A stretch of DNA of 64,000 nucleotides from Mycobacterium sp. AT1 (GTDB lineage Bacteria; Actinomycetota; Actinomycetes; Mycobacteriales; Mycobacteriaceae): the NCBI RefSeq assembly GCF_002043095.1, contig NZ_MVOC01000005.1:62001-126000 (forward strand), read 5' to 3'. The position numbers and the translations under genes were made by a program. The notes under the pieces are model-generated. The model was not told the DNA's origin. It did not search any database and saw only the letters and a program-made list of their open reading frames with translations. Below are positions 34,653 to 43,438 of this stretch, piece after piece; the stretch's first letter is position 1; every line of letters starts with the position of its first letter.

Positions 34653-35603
34653 TCAGCGCGCGACCATCAGTCCCACCATGTCGAAGACGACGGTCGCCGC
34701 GGCGATCGAGGTGATCTCTGCATGGTCGTAGGCCGGTGCCACCTCCACCACATCCGCGCCGATCAGATTCAGCCCGGTGAGTCGCCGCAGCATCCGCAGC
34801 AGTTCTCGTGCCGTCAGCCCGCCGGATTCGGGGGTGCCGGTACCGGGGGCGAAGGCGGGATCGAGCACGTCGATGTCCACCGACAGGTAGACCGGTTCGT
34901 CGCCCACCCGGCGCCGGATGACGTCGACGGCGGCATCGATCCCCATGACGTCGAGATCTCCGGCTCGGATGATCCGAAAGCCCATGGCGGCGTCGTCGTC
35001 GAGGTCGGCCTGGTCGTAGATGGGTCCCCGGATGCCGATGTGGATCGAGTGGTCCTCGATCAGCAGGCCCTCCTCGAAGGCCCGTCGAAAGATCGTGCCG
35101 TGGGTGACCGGGGCGTTGAAGTAGGTGTCCCAGGTGTCGAGATGAGCGTCGAAGTGCACGAGCGCGACGGGGCCGTGCACCGCGTGCAGGGCGCGGAGGT
35201 TGGGCAGTGCAATGGTGTGGTCTCCGCCGATCGAGACGATCCGGCGGCGACCGTCGCCGAGGATCTCGGCGGCATGCTGCTGAATCTGGCGGCACGCCTC
35301 GTCGACGTCGAACGGTGTGACCGTGACGTCGCCGGCGTCGACGACCTGTACGACCTCCAATGGGGCGACGCCGAGTTCGACGTGGTAGCCCGGTCGGAGC
35401 GTACGGGCGGCCTGACGGACCGCCATGGGGCCGAAACGAGCTCCCGGCCGATAGGAGGTGCCGCCGTCGAAGGGCACCCCGAGGATGGCGATGTCGTAGT
35501 CGCTCACCTCGCCGATGTCGGCGATCCGCGCGAAGGTCCCCTTGCCGGCATAGCGCGGCACGTCGACGGCGGGTACGGCACCGATCGGCGCGGCCCCGCT
35601 CAC
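34653..35603 (-). CDS. Ureohydrolase (agmatinase/guanidino-acid hydrolase family)
   Basis: A 316-residue arginase-superfamily enzyme. All six metal ligands are present: His129 (GGDHT), Asp152, His154 and Asp156 (FDAHLDTWD), and Asp243 and Asp245 (SVDIDVLDP). SYRPGARFGPMAVRQAAR is typical of the agmatinase/guanidinobutyrase group. It would hydrolyse a guanidino compound to urea and an amine; the specificity loop (DTYFNAPVTHGT) does not identify the substrate by eye. The GTG at 35603 overlaps the creatininase stop, showing coupling. It is the last gene of the PucR-linked operon. Confidence 0.86.
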   Translation of the reverse strand: MSGAAPIGAVPAVDVPRYAGKGTFARIADIGEVSDYDIAILGVPFDGGTSYRPGARFGPMAVRQAARTLRPGYHVELGVAPLEVVQVVDAGDVTVTPFDVDEACRQIQQHAAEILGDGRRRIVSIGGDHTIALPNLRALHAVHGPVALVHFDAHLDTWDTYFNAPVTHGTIFRRAFEEGLLIEDHSIHIGIRGPIYDQADLDDDAAMGFRIIRAGDLDVMGIDAAVDVIRRRVGDEPVYLSVDIDVLDPAFAPGTGTPESGGLTARELLRMLRRLTGLNLIGADVVEVAPAYDHAEITSIAAATVVFDMVGLMVAR

Positions 35604-36385
35604 CGGGTGGGCCCCTCGCGCGGGAACTCCTCGTCGAGGACGTCGAGCACCCGCTCGACGAACCACTCGGTGAGGATGCGGCCCTTCTCGGCGCTCGCCG
35701 GAACCGGCGAGGACAGTGACCCGCTCGCGGTCGACAGGCGCGTGTCGATGGGCAGGACGTCGTGGTTCACGACCCGCTCGGGCTCGTCGGGTGCGATGAG
35801 CTCGGTGCGCACCATGTCGGGCTGGTGGTGCATCCACAGCGAGGTCTCGATGACCGCGGCATGTTCGAGGGCGAGCCCGGGAAACGCGTCGGGCCAAAGG
35901 AGTTCGCGGCGTTGCGGGGTGTAGTCGGGGTTGACGTCCTCGATGACGACGATCTTGACCTCGGGACGCCGCTGGCTGACGAGGAAGGCCGGCTCGTAGA
36001 CGAAGCCACTGTTCTCGAAGTGCCAGTTGTACAACACGATGTTGCGGAATCCGCTCCGGACGAGTTCGTCTAGGACGTCCTCCAGCACGCTGATCAGCGT
36101 CGTCGCGCGCAGCGACAGGGTGCCCGGAAAGTGTTGTCCGCCACCGCTACCCGGTCTGCTGCGGTATCCGAAGGGGATGAAAGGGCCGACGACGAGACGG
36201 CGGTGCCGGGCTGCCTCCACCAAGATCCGCTCCGGCAGTACCCAATCGGTGCAGACCGGGAGGTGGTGGCCGTGCTGCTCGGTGGCTCCGACGGGGATCA
36301 CCACCGGCACGTCGGCCGCGGCCGCGTCGGCGATCTCAGGCCAAGTCATGTGTTGATAGCGAACGGGATTGGTGTCAGGGGTCAT
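35600..36385 (-). CDS. Creatininase-family amidohydrolase
   Basis: A 261-residue protein with the full metal set of creatininase: Glu36 and His38 (GATEQHGHH), Asp47, and His122 with Glu124 (NWHFEN). Spacing equals that of the Pseudomonas enzyme as I recall it, and GSGGGQHFPGTLSL and the C-terminal GSLSSPVPASAEKG match closely, so it belongs with true creatininases rather than the MftE branch. The active-site tryptophans of creatininase appear replaced (LALEH where GWDIEH is expected), which may mean another cyclic amide is opened. ATGA overlap with the permease stop. Confidence 0.82.
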   Translation of the reverse strand: MTPDTNPVRYQHMTWPEIADAAAADVPVVIPVGATEQHGHHLPVCTDWVLPERILVEAARHRRLVVGPFIPFGYRSRPGSGGGQHFPGTLSLRATTLISVLEDVLDELVRSGFRNIVLYNWHFENSGFVYEPAFLVSQRRPEVKIVVIEDVNPDYTPQRRELLWPDAFPGLALEHAAVIETSLWMHHQPDMVRTELIAPDEPERVVNHDVLPIDTRLSTASGSLSSPVPASAEKGRILTEWFVERVLDVLDEEFPREGPTR

Positions 36386-37803
36386 GATGTCGGCTCCAGG
36401 TCCGCGGTATCGACGGCGGTGGTCGGTGTGGCAGGTGACCACACCTTCGACCCGCCCCACGCCAGCAGCGCCAGGGCGATCAGGACGAACTCGGCGATCA
36501 GGTACGGCGTGTCCTGGGTGGCCAGCGCGATCGCGGTGAACGCCACGACCACCAGCGGCGGCAGCGGCCACAAGGGCATCTTGAACGGGCGCGGCTCGTC
36601 GGGCATGGATCGGCGGCTGCGCAGCGCGGCCAGCCCGATGCAGAGGTACACGGCGGCGATGACGGTGCCCGCGAAGATGATCAGGAAGTTCAGCGCAGAG
36701 GTGAAGACCAGCACCGCGGCCGGCACGGCCAGTACCAGCACTCCGACCCCGGGCGCCCGAAACCGGTTCAGGCTGCCGAGCATCCGGTTCACCGGCTGAG
36801 GCCAGGCGCCGTCGCGACCCGTGGTGTAGACGCCGCGGGCGAAGTACATGAGCAGCGACAGCATCGCGTTGAACAACGCGACGATGGCACCGATGTCCAC
36901 GATCGCGCCCGCCTTCGTGCCCAGCGACGCCTCCACCGAGTAGACGACCGGCGCCGGGGCGCTGAAGAACTCCTTGAGGTCCGGCGCGGCGACCACGGCG
37001 GCGATGAGCGGAACCATGATGAACACGCAGGCCAGCACCGCCGAGATGATCACGGCCTTGCCGATGTTGCGCTCACCACCCTTGAGTTCTTCGGAGAAGC
37101 CGAGTGCGGCGTCGTAGCCGTTGATGACGTTGAAGGCCGGGGCCAGGGTCGCGAGCATCACCGCGAAGCCCACGGCGACGAGTTCGCCGTTGCTCAGGAC
37201 GGTGGGGTGGAACGTGACCTCGGTCAGGGACTGATGCGGATTGGCGAAGGCGGCGATGGTGATGATGCTCAGCACGACGAGTTCGACGACGACCATCACC
37301 GCGGTGGCCCAGGCGCCGATCTCGACGGTGGTCAGCGCGAGCGCCGTGGCCAACGCCAGCAAGATGATCGCAATGACGCCGTCGGACAACGTGATTCCCG
37401 GGATCAAGTGCTTCAGGAAGGCGCCGATTCCCAGTGCGATGCTGGCGGGGATGACGACGCCCTGGATGAGATAGTTGAACATCGTGATCCAGGACAGCGG
37501 CCCTGGCAGCACCTTCTGGACGAGGGAATACATGCCGCCGGCGATGGGGAACATGCCTGCGAGTTCGGCCAGGCACAACGAGATCAGCACCACTACCACC
37601 GAGAGGAGTAGTCCTGCGCCGATGGAGAACGTGCCGCCGACGACGAACACGCCCGCTGACAGGAAGAGGACGGCCATCGTCGGAGAGACGTCGGCCATGG
37701 CCAGCCCGACCACTTCCGGCACGTTGAGTCGGCGGTGCAGATCCTGGGTGTAGCCCAGCTGCTCGAGTCGCGAAGGGGTAGGGGCCCGTTCTGGTTCGGT
37801 CAT
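36382..37803 (-). CDS. APC-family amino acid/amine permease
   Basis: A 473-residue membrane protein with about twelve helices and the APC superfamily pattern: VVGLAMADVSPTMAVLF in helix 1, ELAGMFPIAGGMYSLVQKVL in helix 2-3, and GFSEELKGGERNIGKA in the cytoplasmic loop. It should import an amino acid, amine or similar compound using the proton gradient. The ATG at 37803 follows AGGGAGAG. Its position between the SDR and the creatininase makes it the likely importer of the pathway's substrate. Confidence 0.87.
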   Translation of the reverse strand: MTEPERAPTPSRLEQLGYTQDLHRRLNVPEVVGLAMADVSPTMAVLFLSAGVFVVGGTFSIGAGLLLSVVVVLISLCLAELAGMFPIAGGMYSLVQKVLPGPLSWITMFNYLIQGVVIPASIALGIGAFLKHLIPGITLSDGVIAIILLALATALALTTVEIGAWATAVMVVVELVVLSIITIAAFANPHQSLTEVTFHPTVLSNGELVAVGFAVMLATLAPAFNVINGYDAALGFSEELKGGERNIGKAVIISAVLACVFIMVPLIAAVVAAPDLKEFFSAPAPVVYSVEASLGTKAGAIVDIGAIVALFNAMLSLLMYFARGVYTTGRDGAWPQPVNRMLGSLNRFRAPGVGVLVLAVPAAVLVFTSALNFLIIFAGTVIAAVYLCIGLAALRSRRSMPDEPRPFKMPLWPLPPLVVVAFTAIALATQDTPYLIAEFVLIALALLAWGGSKVWSPATPTTAVDTADLEPTS

Positions 37804-37831
37804 CGTGCTCTCCCTTGTTGTGGATCGGGTT

Positions 37832-38629
37832 CTAATGGGCGGCAACGCCGATGGTGCCCACGGGTACGCAATTGGTGCGGCCGCCGTCGGCGACCATCTG
37901 GGCGCCGGTGACATAGCTGGCGCGATCGGAGAGCAGGAACGCGACGACCTCGGCGATCTCCGCTGGTTCGGCGATGCGTTGCATCGCCACGCTCGCCGCG
38001 TTGTCGGCGAGCTCCGCTTCGGGGTCCGCTGCTCCGTCGAACTCGGCGAGGAACATGGGGGTCTTGGTGGTGCCGGGGCACACCGAATTCACCCGGATGC
38101 CCCACGAGGACAGTTCGGCGGCGGCGCTACGGGTCATCGCCAGGATGGCCCCCTTGGTGGCGGTGTAGGCGACGTAACCGGGCTGGCCGATCAGCGCGAG
38201 TTCGGAGGCGGTGTTGACGACCGCGCCACGGCGGCGGGGCTGCATGACGCGGGCGGCTTCGCGCAGGGTGTGGAAGCTGCCTGCCAAATTGGTGCGCACG
38301 AGCCGGTCGAACATCTCGTCGGTGGTGTCGACGAGCGGCGCCACGATCGAGATGCCCGCGTTGTTGAGCACTGCGTGGATGGGGCCGAGGTCACGCTCGA
38401 CGCGCTCGAAGGCGTCGCGAACGGAGTGGGGGTCGCCGACGTCGAGTCCGATCGGAAGGGCCCGGCGGCCATGGCCTTCCACGAGGTCGACGGCGGCGCC
38501 GAAGTCGTCCTCGGCGCGCGAGAGCAGGGCCACGTCTGCGCCGTCGCGGGCGAGTGCGGCGGCCGTGGCCATCCCGATCCCCGATGCGGCGCCGGTGACC
38601 AGTGCGACTCGTCTGTCGCTCGATGTCAT
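37832..38629 (-). CDS. Short-chain dehydrogenase/reductase
   Basis: A 265-residue classical SDR with TGAASGIG (residues 12-19), NNAG, serine in NTASELALIG, and YTATK as the catalytic Tyr/Lys. The C-terminal VADGGRTNCVPVG is usual for the family. The ATG follows AGGAGGAAG. It would oxidise or reduce a hydroxyl/carbonyl group on a pathway intermediate. Third in the minus-strand operon. Confidence 0.85.
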   Translation of the reverse strand: MTSSDRRVALVTGAASGIGMATAAALARDGADVALLSRAEDDFGAAVDLVEGHGRRALPIGLDVGDPHSVRDAFERVERDLGPIHAVLNNAGISIVAPLVDTTDEMFDRLVRTNLAGSFHTLREAARVMQPRRRGAVVNTASELALIGQPGYVAYTATKGAILAMTRSAAAELSSWGIRVNSVCPGTTKTPMFLAEFDGAADPEAELADNAASVAMQRIAEPAEIAEVVAFLLSDRASYVTGAQMVADGGRTNCVPVGTIGVAAH

Positions 38630-38663
38630 GGGTGCTTCCTCCTCGTCGTGGTGGCGTTGGGGG

Positions 38664-39575
38664 TCAGATGTTCGCGCGCAGCCAGTCGATCTGGTGACGT
38701 AGACCCCGCTCGAGGTCCCACTGCGGGCGATAGCCGAGGTCGCGTTCGGCCGAGGAGATGTCGAAGGCGCCCATGTGGTCCCAGGCCGGTAGCAGACCTG
38801 GGCCGATGTCGAACGTCGCCTCCGGCAACAGCTTTGCGAGCATCGCGGCGGTCTCGGTGACCGAGACCTGCCGTCCGCCCGAGACGTTGTACGTCGGTTG
38901 GGCGGGCGCGTCGGCGATGGACGCGAGCCGTGCCGCGGTGGCGACGTCCTCGACGTGGACGAACTGGAACGGGTGGTCCCCACCCTCCGGGAGATGGAAC
39001 GGCTCCTCGTTCAGTGCCGCGCGGATCATGTCACCCAGCAGGCTCGGCATCCACAGCCCCGGCCCGTACACCTCGGTGATGCGCAGGGACACGACGTGAA
39101 CGCCGTACAGCGACGTGTAGACCGAGCCGAGCAGTTCGCCGGTCACCTTGGTGACGCCGTAGACCGTGGTGGGGGCCGGGGTGACGTCCTCGCCAACCAC
39201 GGTTCCCGGTGCGATGTTGCCCAAAGCGCACTCCGACGAGAAGTTGACCACCCGCTTCACGCCGGCCATTCGAGCAGACTCGAGGACGGAGAACGTGCCC
39301 TCGGCGTTGGCGGCGAAGGTCGTCACCGGCAGCTCGATCGAGACCCCCGGGTGGCTCTGTCCGGCGGTGTGGATGATCCGGGTGACCTCGTGGTCGCGCA
39401 GCGTCTGCACCAGCCGGGGGATGTCGAAGAGTTCGCCCTGGACGAGCACGAGCCCGTCACGGTCGTCGACGGCGAAGTCGCGGTTGTAGCTGATCACCGG
39501 CTCGCCGAGCCCGATGAGCTGGTCGACGAGGTGCCGTCCGACGAATCCGCGTCCGCCCGTGACGAGAGTGCTCAT
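38664..39575 (-). CDS. NAD-dependent epimerase/dehydratase family protein
   Basis: A 303-residue extended SDR. GGRGFVG (residues 7-13) binds NAD(P), NFSSECALG supplies the catalytic serine region and VYGVTKVTGE the Tyr/Lys pair. Members act on nucleotide sugars but also on small-molecule lactones and alcohols; placed in a nitrogen-compound operon with no glycosyltransferase, a non-sugar substrate seems more likely. Lies 34 bases downstream of nothing else on its strand but the SDR, within one transcription unit. Confidence 0.82.
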   Translation of the reverse strand: MSTLVTGGRGFVGRHLVDQLIGLGEPVISYNRDFAVDDRDGLVLVQGELFDIPRLVQTLRDHEVTRIIHTAGQSHPGVSIELPVTTFAANAEGTFSVLESARMAGVKRVVNFSSECALGNIAPGTVVGEDVTPAPTTVYGVTKVTGELLGSVYTSLYGVHVVSLRITEVYGPGLWMPSLLGDMIRAALNEEPFHLPEGGDHPFQFVHVEDVATAARLASIADAPAQPTYNVSGGRQVSVTETAAMLAKLLPEATFDIGPGLLPAWDHMGAFDISSAERDLGYRPQWDLERGLRHQIDWLRANI

Positions 39576-39587
39576 GTGGATCTCCGA

Positions 39588-40499
39588 TCACCAGGTGGGG
39601 TAGATGGCGGGGTCGACTTCGAGCGGTTCGAGCCGGCGCCGCTCGACGGTGGGATCGGCGAGGACGGCATCGCGCAGCTGAGTGCCGGTCATGAAGGTGA
39701 CGTCGCCGCGTTCGTAGATGATCTCGATCATGCGGCGCAGGTTCCTGGCTCGCCCGGCACGACCGGAGAGGAAGGAGTGAGCGGTCAGCTGGAACAGTCC
39801 GCCGAATTCGCGCAGTCCGTCGAGTTCGGCGGTCCAGAGGGCGAGCGCCTTCTCCGGCGGTTCGATGACGTAGCCGAGGTGTGGCTCGGGCAGGTATGCG
39901 TACTGTTCCCAGTCGTCCAGCGACCAGTGCGGCGGCAGTTCGACCAGGGGGCCGTGGTCGGTCTCGATGACGTAGGGGCGGTCGTCGTCCATCAGGCTGG
40001 TGTCGTAGGTCAGCCCGTGCTCGACGGCCAACCCCGCGCTGCCCCACGTGGCGGCCCACATGGGGGAGCGGTAGCCGTTGGGCGTGATTCCCAGTCTGGC
40101 GAGGGCCTCGTAGCCTCGCTCGAACTCGATGCGCTCCTCGGCGGTGGTCAGCTGAGTGGCGGGCCGGTGCGAGTAGCTGTGGTGGGCGACGTCGTGGCCG
40201 CGCTCCGCCATCTCGGTCACCAGCGCGGGCCAGAGCTCGGCTGACAGTCCGGGCACGAAAAACGTTGCCTTGATCCCGAATTCGTCGAGGATGTCGAGAA
40301 GCCTCGGCGTGCCACGGCGCGCGTCGAACTGCTGGTGGGTTATCGCCATCGCGTTGTCGGCGTGCCGGCGTCCTGCGGCGAGGACCGGTGTCACGCCGTC
40401 GACGGCGAAGGTCAACATGGCCACTGCCGCGGCACCGTTGCGCCACCCGGGGGATGACTGCTTGGACTGATGTGGGGTCACTGCCGGTTGGGCGGTCAT
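39588..40499 (-). CDS. Polysaccharide-deacetylase-fold amidase (PuuE/PgdA-like)
   Basis: A 303-residue NodB-homology protein. The first motif is TFAVDG (Asp34) instead of TFDDG, so one metal-ligand position has changed; the second is HHSYSH (His107, His111), followed by GYRSPMW and LTAHSF. This divergent, cytoplasmic form resembles allantoinase PuuE and small-molecule imidase-like members rather than cell-wall deacetylases; there is no signal peptide. The start at 40499 has an AGGAG site. It begins the operon opposite the PucR gene, consistent with opening of a cyclic C-N bond. Confidence 0.78.
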   Translation of the reverse strand: MTAQPAVTPHQSKQSSPGWRNGAAAVAMLTFAVDGVTPVLAAGRRHADNAMAITHQQFDARRGTPRLLDILDEFGIKATFFVPGLSAELWPALVTEMAERGHDVAHHSYSHRPATQLTTAEERIEFERGYEALARLGITPNGYRSPMWAATWGSAGLAVEHGLTYDTSLMDDDRPYVIETDHGPLVELPPHWSLDDWEQYAYLPEPHLGYVIEPPEKALALWTAELDGLREFGGLFQLTAHSFLSGRAGRARNLRRMIEIIYERGDVTFMTGTQLRDAVLADPTVERRRLEPLEVDPAIYPTW

Positions 40500-40545
40500 C
40501 GGGCTCCTGTCTGCCGTGACCGCCAACGATTGTCGCCTTCGTGCG

Positions 40546-40606
40546 CCGTTGCAACGGACGCAGTGTCAGCAATCCAAGCCCCTCCTATGGGACATACTGT
40601 CGTATG
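40546..40606. promoter_or_regulatory. Divergent promoter with two palindromes (PucR operon)
   Basis: A perfect 12-bp palindrome CCGTTGCAACGG lies at 40546-40557, and CATAC-TGTC-GTATG at 40593-40606 overlaps the PucR start codon. Both are in the 104-base gap between the divergent deacetylase and PucR genes, so either may be the binding site of PucR. Confidence 0.4.
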
Positions 40607-42106
40607 AGCCTGATCCTGAGCGAGGTGCTCGACCACCCGCTGCTGCAGTTGGCCGACCCCGTCATCCTGAGCGGCCACGACAACCTCGACCACACGGTGC
40701 GCTGGGTGCACTCCGCCGATCTGCTCGACATCGCACCGCTTCTGCGGGGCGGCGAGGTGCTGCTGACCAACGGTGTTGGACTGGTCGGGGTCGACCAAGC
40801 GGCACGGCGGCACTACGTCCGGAGCTTGGCCGAAATCGGTGTCGCGGCACTGCTGTTCGAGGTTGGTCGAACCTTCGCCGGGGTGCCGGAGGAGATGGTC
40901 GACGAGGCGACGGAAGCGGGTCTGACCATCGTGCAGATGCAGCCGGTGCTGCGGTTCACCGACGTGGCCGAGGCGGTGAACAGCGAGTTGATCGACCGGT
41001 CGGTGATCCGGCTGCGCCATGCCGACGAGACGTCCCGCGCGCTGTCCGTGGCGCTGGCCCGCGGTGCGTCGCTGCGCGAACTCGTCGCACAGGTAGCGGC
41101 CACGCTGGGTTCCTGGGCGCAGCTTCGAGACCGGGCGGGCCGACTGGTGGAGGAGGCCGGTGGCCCGCACGATCCGGATGCCGCGAGCGCCGACGCCCCG
41201 GTGCTGGTCGACGGGGCCGCCTGGGGACGGCTGGTGATCGGAACGGACGGCGCACCCGAATTACAGTGCGAAGCGGTGCTGGATCGCGCCCCGACGGTGC
41301 TGGGGCTGTGCCTGATCCGCGAGCACAAGGACGTCGCCGACGCGGTCCGTGCTCAGCAGATCCTGCTCGAACAACTCGTCGGGAACCGTTCGATGGCGCG
41401 CGGACTGCTCGAGGCCCGGCTGGCGGCAGCCGGGGTGGCCGTCGACGGTCACGAGTACGTCTGCCTGATCGCGGACCGGCACCGAATTCCATCTGCCGAG
41501 CACTTCGTCGACAAGGTGATCCGCCAGTGCGGGCACGGAATCTTCGGTGTCGTAATGGGTTCGCTGTGCGCGGTGGTAGCCCGCAGTCGCGACGTCGAGG
41601 GGGCGGCGTTCGGCGACGCCGTGCGGCGGGTGGCCGAGCGCGAGCTTGGGCGGGACAAACGGGTCTGCGCTGTGGTGGGCCGCCGGGTCCAGGACGTCTC
41701 CGACGTACCCAGGGCGATGGCGGATGCGCACGCCACCCTCGAGCTGGCTCGGGAACTGCACCTGTCCGACCCCGTCATCGAGGTACAGCAACTCGCGCTT
41801 CAACGACTGCTCGACGGGTACAGCGACCGGGAGACGCTGCGCCAGTTCGTCAACGAACAGATTGGCATGCTCGATGACTCCGACAAGCGCCGCAGCGGGC
41901 AACTGCTGCAGACTCTGGAGGTGCTGGTGGCATGCGCGGGCAACAAACTCGAAGCCGCTCGGCGCCTACACATCCGGCGCCAGTCGCTGTATTACCGTCT
42001 CGACCAGATCCAGCGGCTCACCGGGTGCAACCTGGACGACGCGCAGCAGCTGCTGCCCATGGCGGTCGCGTTGACGGTGCGCACGATGCTGACCACCGGC
42101 CGCTGA
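40604..42106 (+). CDS. PucR-family transcriptional regulator
   Basis: A 500-residue PucR/CdaR-type activator. An N-terminal PucR domain (about residues 8-125, with HTVRWVHSADLLDIAPLLRGGEVLL split across it) senses the ligand, a GGDEF-like middle region follows, and a C-terminal helix-turn-helix (NKLEAARRLHIRRQSLYYRL) ends the protein. PucR proteins switch on purine and other nitrogen-catabolic operons in response to a pathway metabolite. It faces the six-gene operon on the minus strand and is its obvious regulator. The ATG at 40604 gives the usual N-terminus MSLILSEVL. Confidence 0.87.
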   Translation: MSLILSEVLDHPLLQLADPVILSGHDNLDHTVRWVHSADLLDIAPLLRGGEVLLTNGVGLVGVDQAARRHYVRSLAEIGVAALLFEVGRTFAGVPEEMVDEATEAGLTIVQMQPVLRFTDVAEAVNSELIDRSVIRLRHADETSRALSVALARGASLRELVAQVAATLGSWAQLRDRAGRLVEEAGGPHDPDAASADAPVLVDGAAWGRLVIGTDGAPELQCEAVLDRAPTVLGLCLIREHKDVADAVRAQQILLEQLVGNRSMARGLLEARLAAAGVAVDGHEYVCLIADRHRIPSAEHFVDKVIRQCGHGIFGVVMGSLCAVVARSRDVEGAAFGDAVRRVAERELGRDKRVCAVVGRRVQDVSDVPRAMADAHATLELARELHLSDPVIEVQQLALQRLLDGYSDRETLRQFVNEQIGMLDDSDKRRSGQLLQTLEVLVACAGNKLEAARRLHIRRQSLYYRLDQIQRLTGCNLDDAQQLLPMAVALTVRTMLTTGR

Positions 42107-42301
42107 CCGTCTGAGACGGAGGCATCGAGGTGCGGCACCGCCGAAGCGTAGGGGATCCGGCCGGCGCGGCCCGTACACCGCCCCGCGTCGACCGCGTGCT
42201 GCCACTTGCCTCTATTCGGGAGGCGCACGAATTGGCCGAGAGCAGCAGCGACAAGGTCGTCGTCACTCTGACTTGAGAACGTGCGCAACAGCTTTCGGCG
42301 A

Positions 42302-42331
42302 CGTCACCCCTGCTGTGGAGCAGGGGTGACG
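42302..42331 (-). terminator. Thirteen-pair perfect hairpin at the Lrp gene end
   Basis: CGTCACCCCTGCT and AGCAGGGGTGACG pair around GTGG. It includes the last codons and stop of the Lrp gene (ending 42304) and would also stop readthrough from the PucR gene. This is the strongest hairpin in the window. Confidence 0.55.
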
Positions 42332-42768
42332 ACGGGATTTCGTTCGTGGTCGAAGACCACTTCGGTGCGGACACCGGCGACTTCGCGCCGTTTGGTCAGG
42401 GAGTCGAGCACGAAGTCACGCAACGCCTCGGTCGAGGGGACCGCGACGTGCATGACGATGTCCTCGGCGCCGGTGGTGATGAACACCTGCAAGGTCTCGG
42501 GTAGCTGAATCGCGAAGTTGCGGAAACCCAGCACCACGTCGCGTGATTGGGGTCGCAGTCGGACGGTGATCATCCCCTGCACGGGCCGTCCCAGTTGGGC
42601 GGGGTCGACCACGTAGTGAACCCCGGCCAGGACGCCGCGGTCCCGCAGGGAGCGCACGCGTTCCAGCGTGGTGGACGGTGAAACCCCCAGGGCGGCGGCG
42701 AGGTCGCGGTTGCTGCGCCGACCATCTGCCTGCAATGCGGCGACGATCGCAGAATCTAATTCGTCCAT
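42304..42768 (-). CDS. Lrp/AsnC-family transcriptional regulator
   Basis: A 154-residue feast/famine regulator: N-terminal helix-turn-helix (NRDLAAALGVSPSTTLERVRSL, about residues 20-41) and a C-terminal RAM ligand domain (GAEDIVMHVAVPSTEALRDF). Its ligand is probably an amino acid. It is divergent from the DUF2000 gene by 79 bases and probably controls it. Also next to the nitrogen-compound operon, so it could influence that as well. Confidence 0.85.
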   Translation of the reverse strand: MDELDSAIVAALQADGRRSNRDLAAALGVSPSTTLERVRSLRDRGVLAGVHYVVDPAQLGRPVQGMITVRLRPQSRDVVLGFRNFAIQLPETLQVFITTGAEDIVMHVAVPSTEALRDFVLDSLTKRREVAGVRTEVVFDHERNPVVTPAPQQG

Positions 42769-42847
42769 AACGCCATAATGACATCGCTGATCGAATGAAA
42801 TTCGGCTGCTCTGGAATGGACACGACGGATTGCCTACTTTGGGCGGC

Positions 42848-43300
42848 ATGAGCGAACTAGCGATGCCCTTTCGGGCGCCTGAGGAAATGGACCGCCTGAA
42901 CACCAAGATTGCGGTGGTCCTCGACGTGGATCTGCCCGTGTGGCAGAAGCTCAACGTGACGGCGTTCTTGGCCAGCGGCATCGCGGCCACTGCGGTCGAC
43001 GCAATCGGCCTGAACTACGCCGACGCCGACGGCACCGACTACGCGCCGATGTTCGGGCAGCCGGTGATGGTGTTCGGCGCCGACAAGTCCCGGCTCACCC
43101 GCACTCTCAACCGGGCGCTGGATCGTGGGGTGTCGCCGGCGATCTTCACCTCTGCGCTGTTCGGCACCGGACACGACGACGAGAACCGTGCCGCCGTGGC
43201 AGCGGTCCGGCGGGCCGAGCTGGACGTCGTCGGGCTGGCGGTGCGTGCCGAACGCAAGGTCGTCGACAAGATCGTCGACGGTCTCAAACTTCATGGCTGA
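42848..43300 (+). CDS. DUF2000-family protein
   Basis: A 150-residue protein with the DUF2000 signature TKIAVVLDVDLPVWQKLNV at residues 19-37 and ASGIAATAVDAIGLNY after it. The fold is related to peptidyl-tRNA hydrolase 2, but no function is established. Pairing with a divergent Lrp regulator suggests a role in amino acid or nitrogen metabolism. No membrane segment or signal peptide. Confidence 0.75.
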   Translation: MSELAMPFRAPEEMDRLNTKIAVVLDVDLPVWQKLNVTAFLASGIAATAVDAIGLNYADADGTDYAPMFGQPVMVFGADKSRLTRTLNRALDRGVSPAIFTSALFGTGHDDENRAAVAAVRRAELDVVGLAVRAERKVVDKIVDGLKLHG

Positions 43301-43438
43301 TCCGGTGGGCACGCCGAGCGCTTTGACGAACGCCGCCGTTGGCAGTTTGCGCATTGTTGCAACTGGGTTCTGGCGGCTTCGGTGTCGCCGGCGATGACGA
43401 GCACTCAAATGGTGGCTTGGCGGTAGCCCGCCCATCAA

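Noticed and set aside
34653..35603. Simple agmatinase of polyamine metabolism
   Set aside because: The family fits, but coupling to a creatininase-type gene, permease and PucR control points to a dedicated catabolic role; no other polyamine gene is near.
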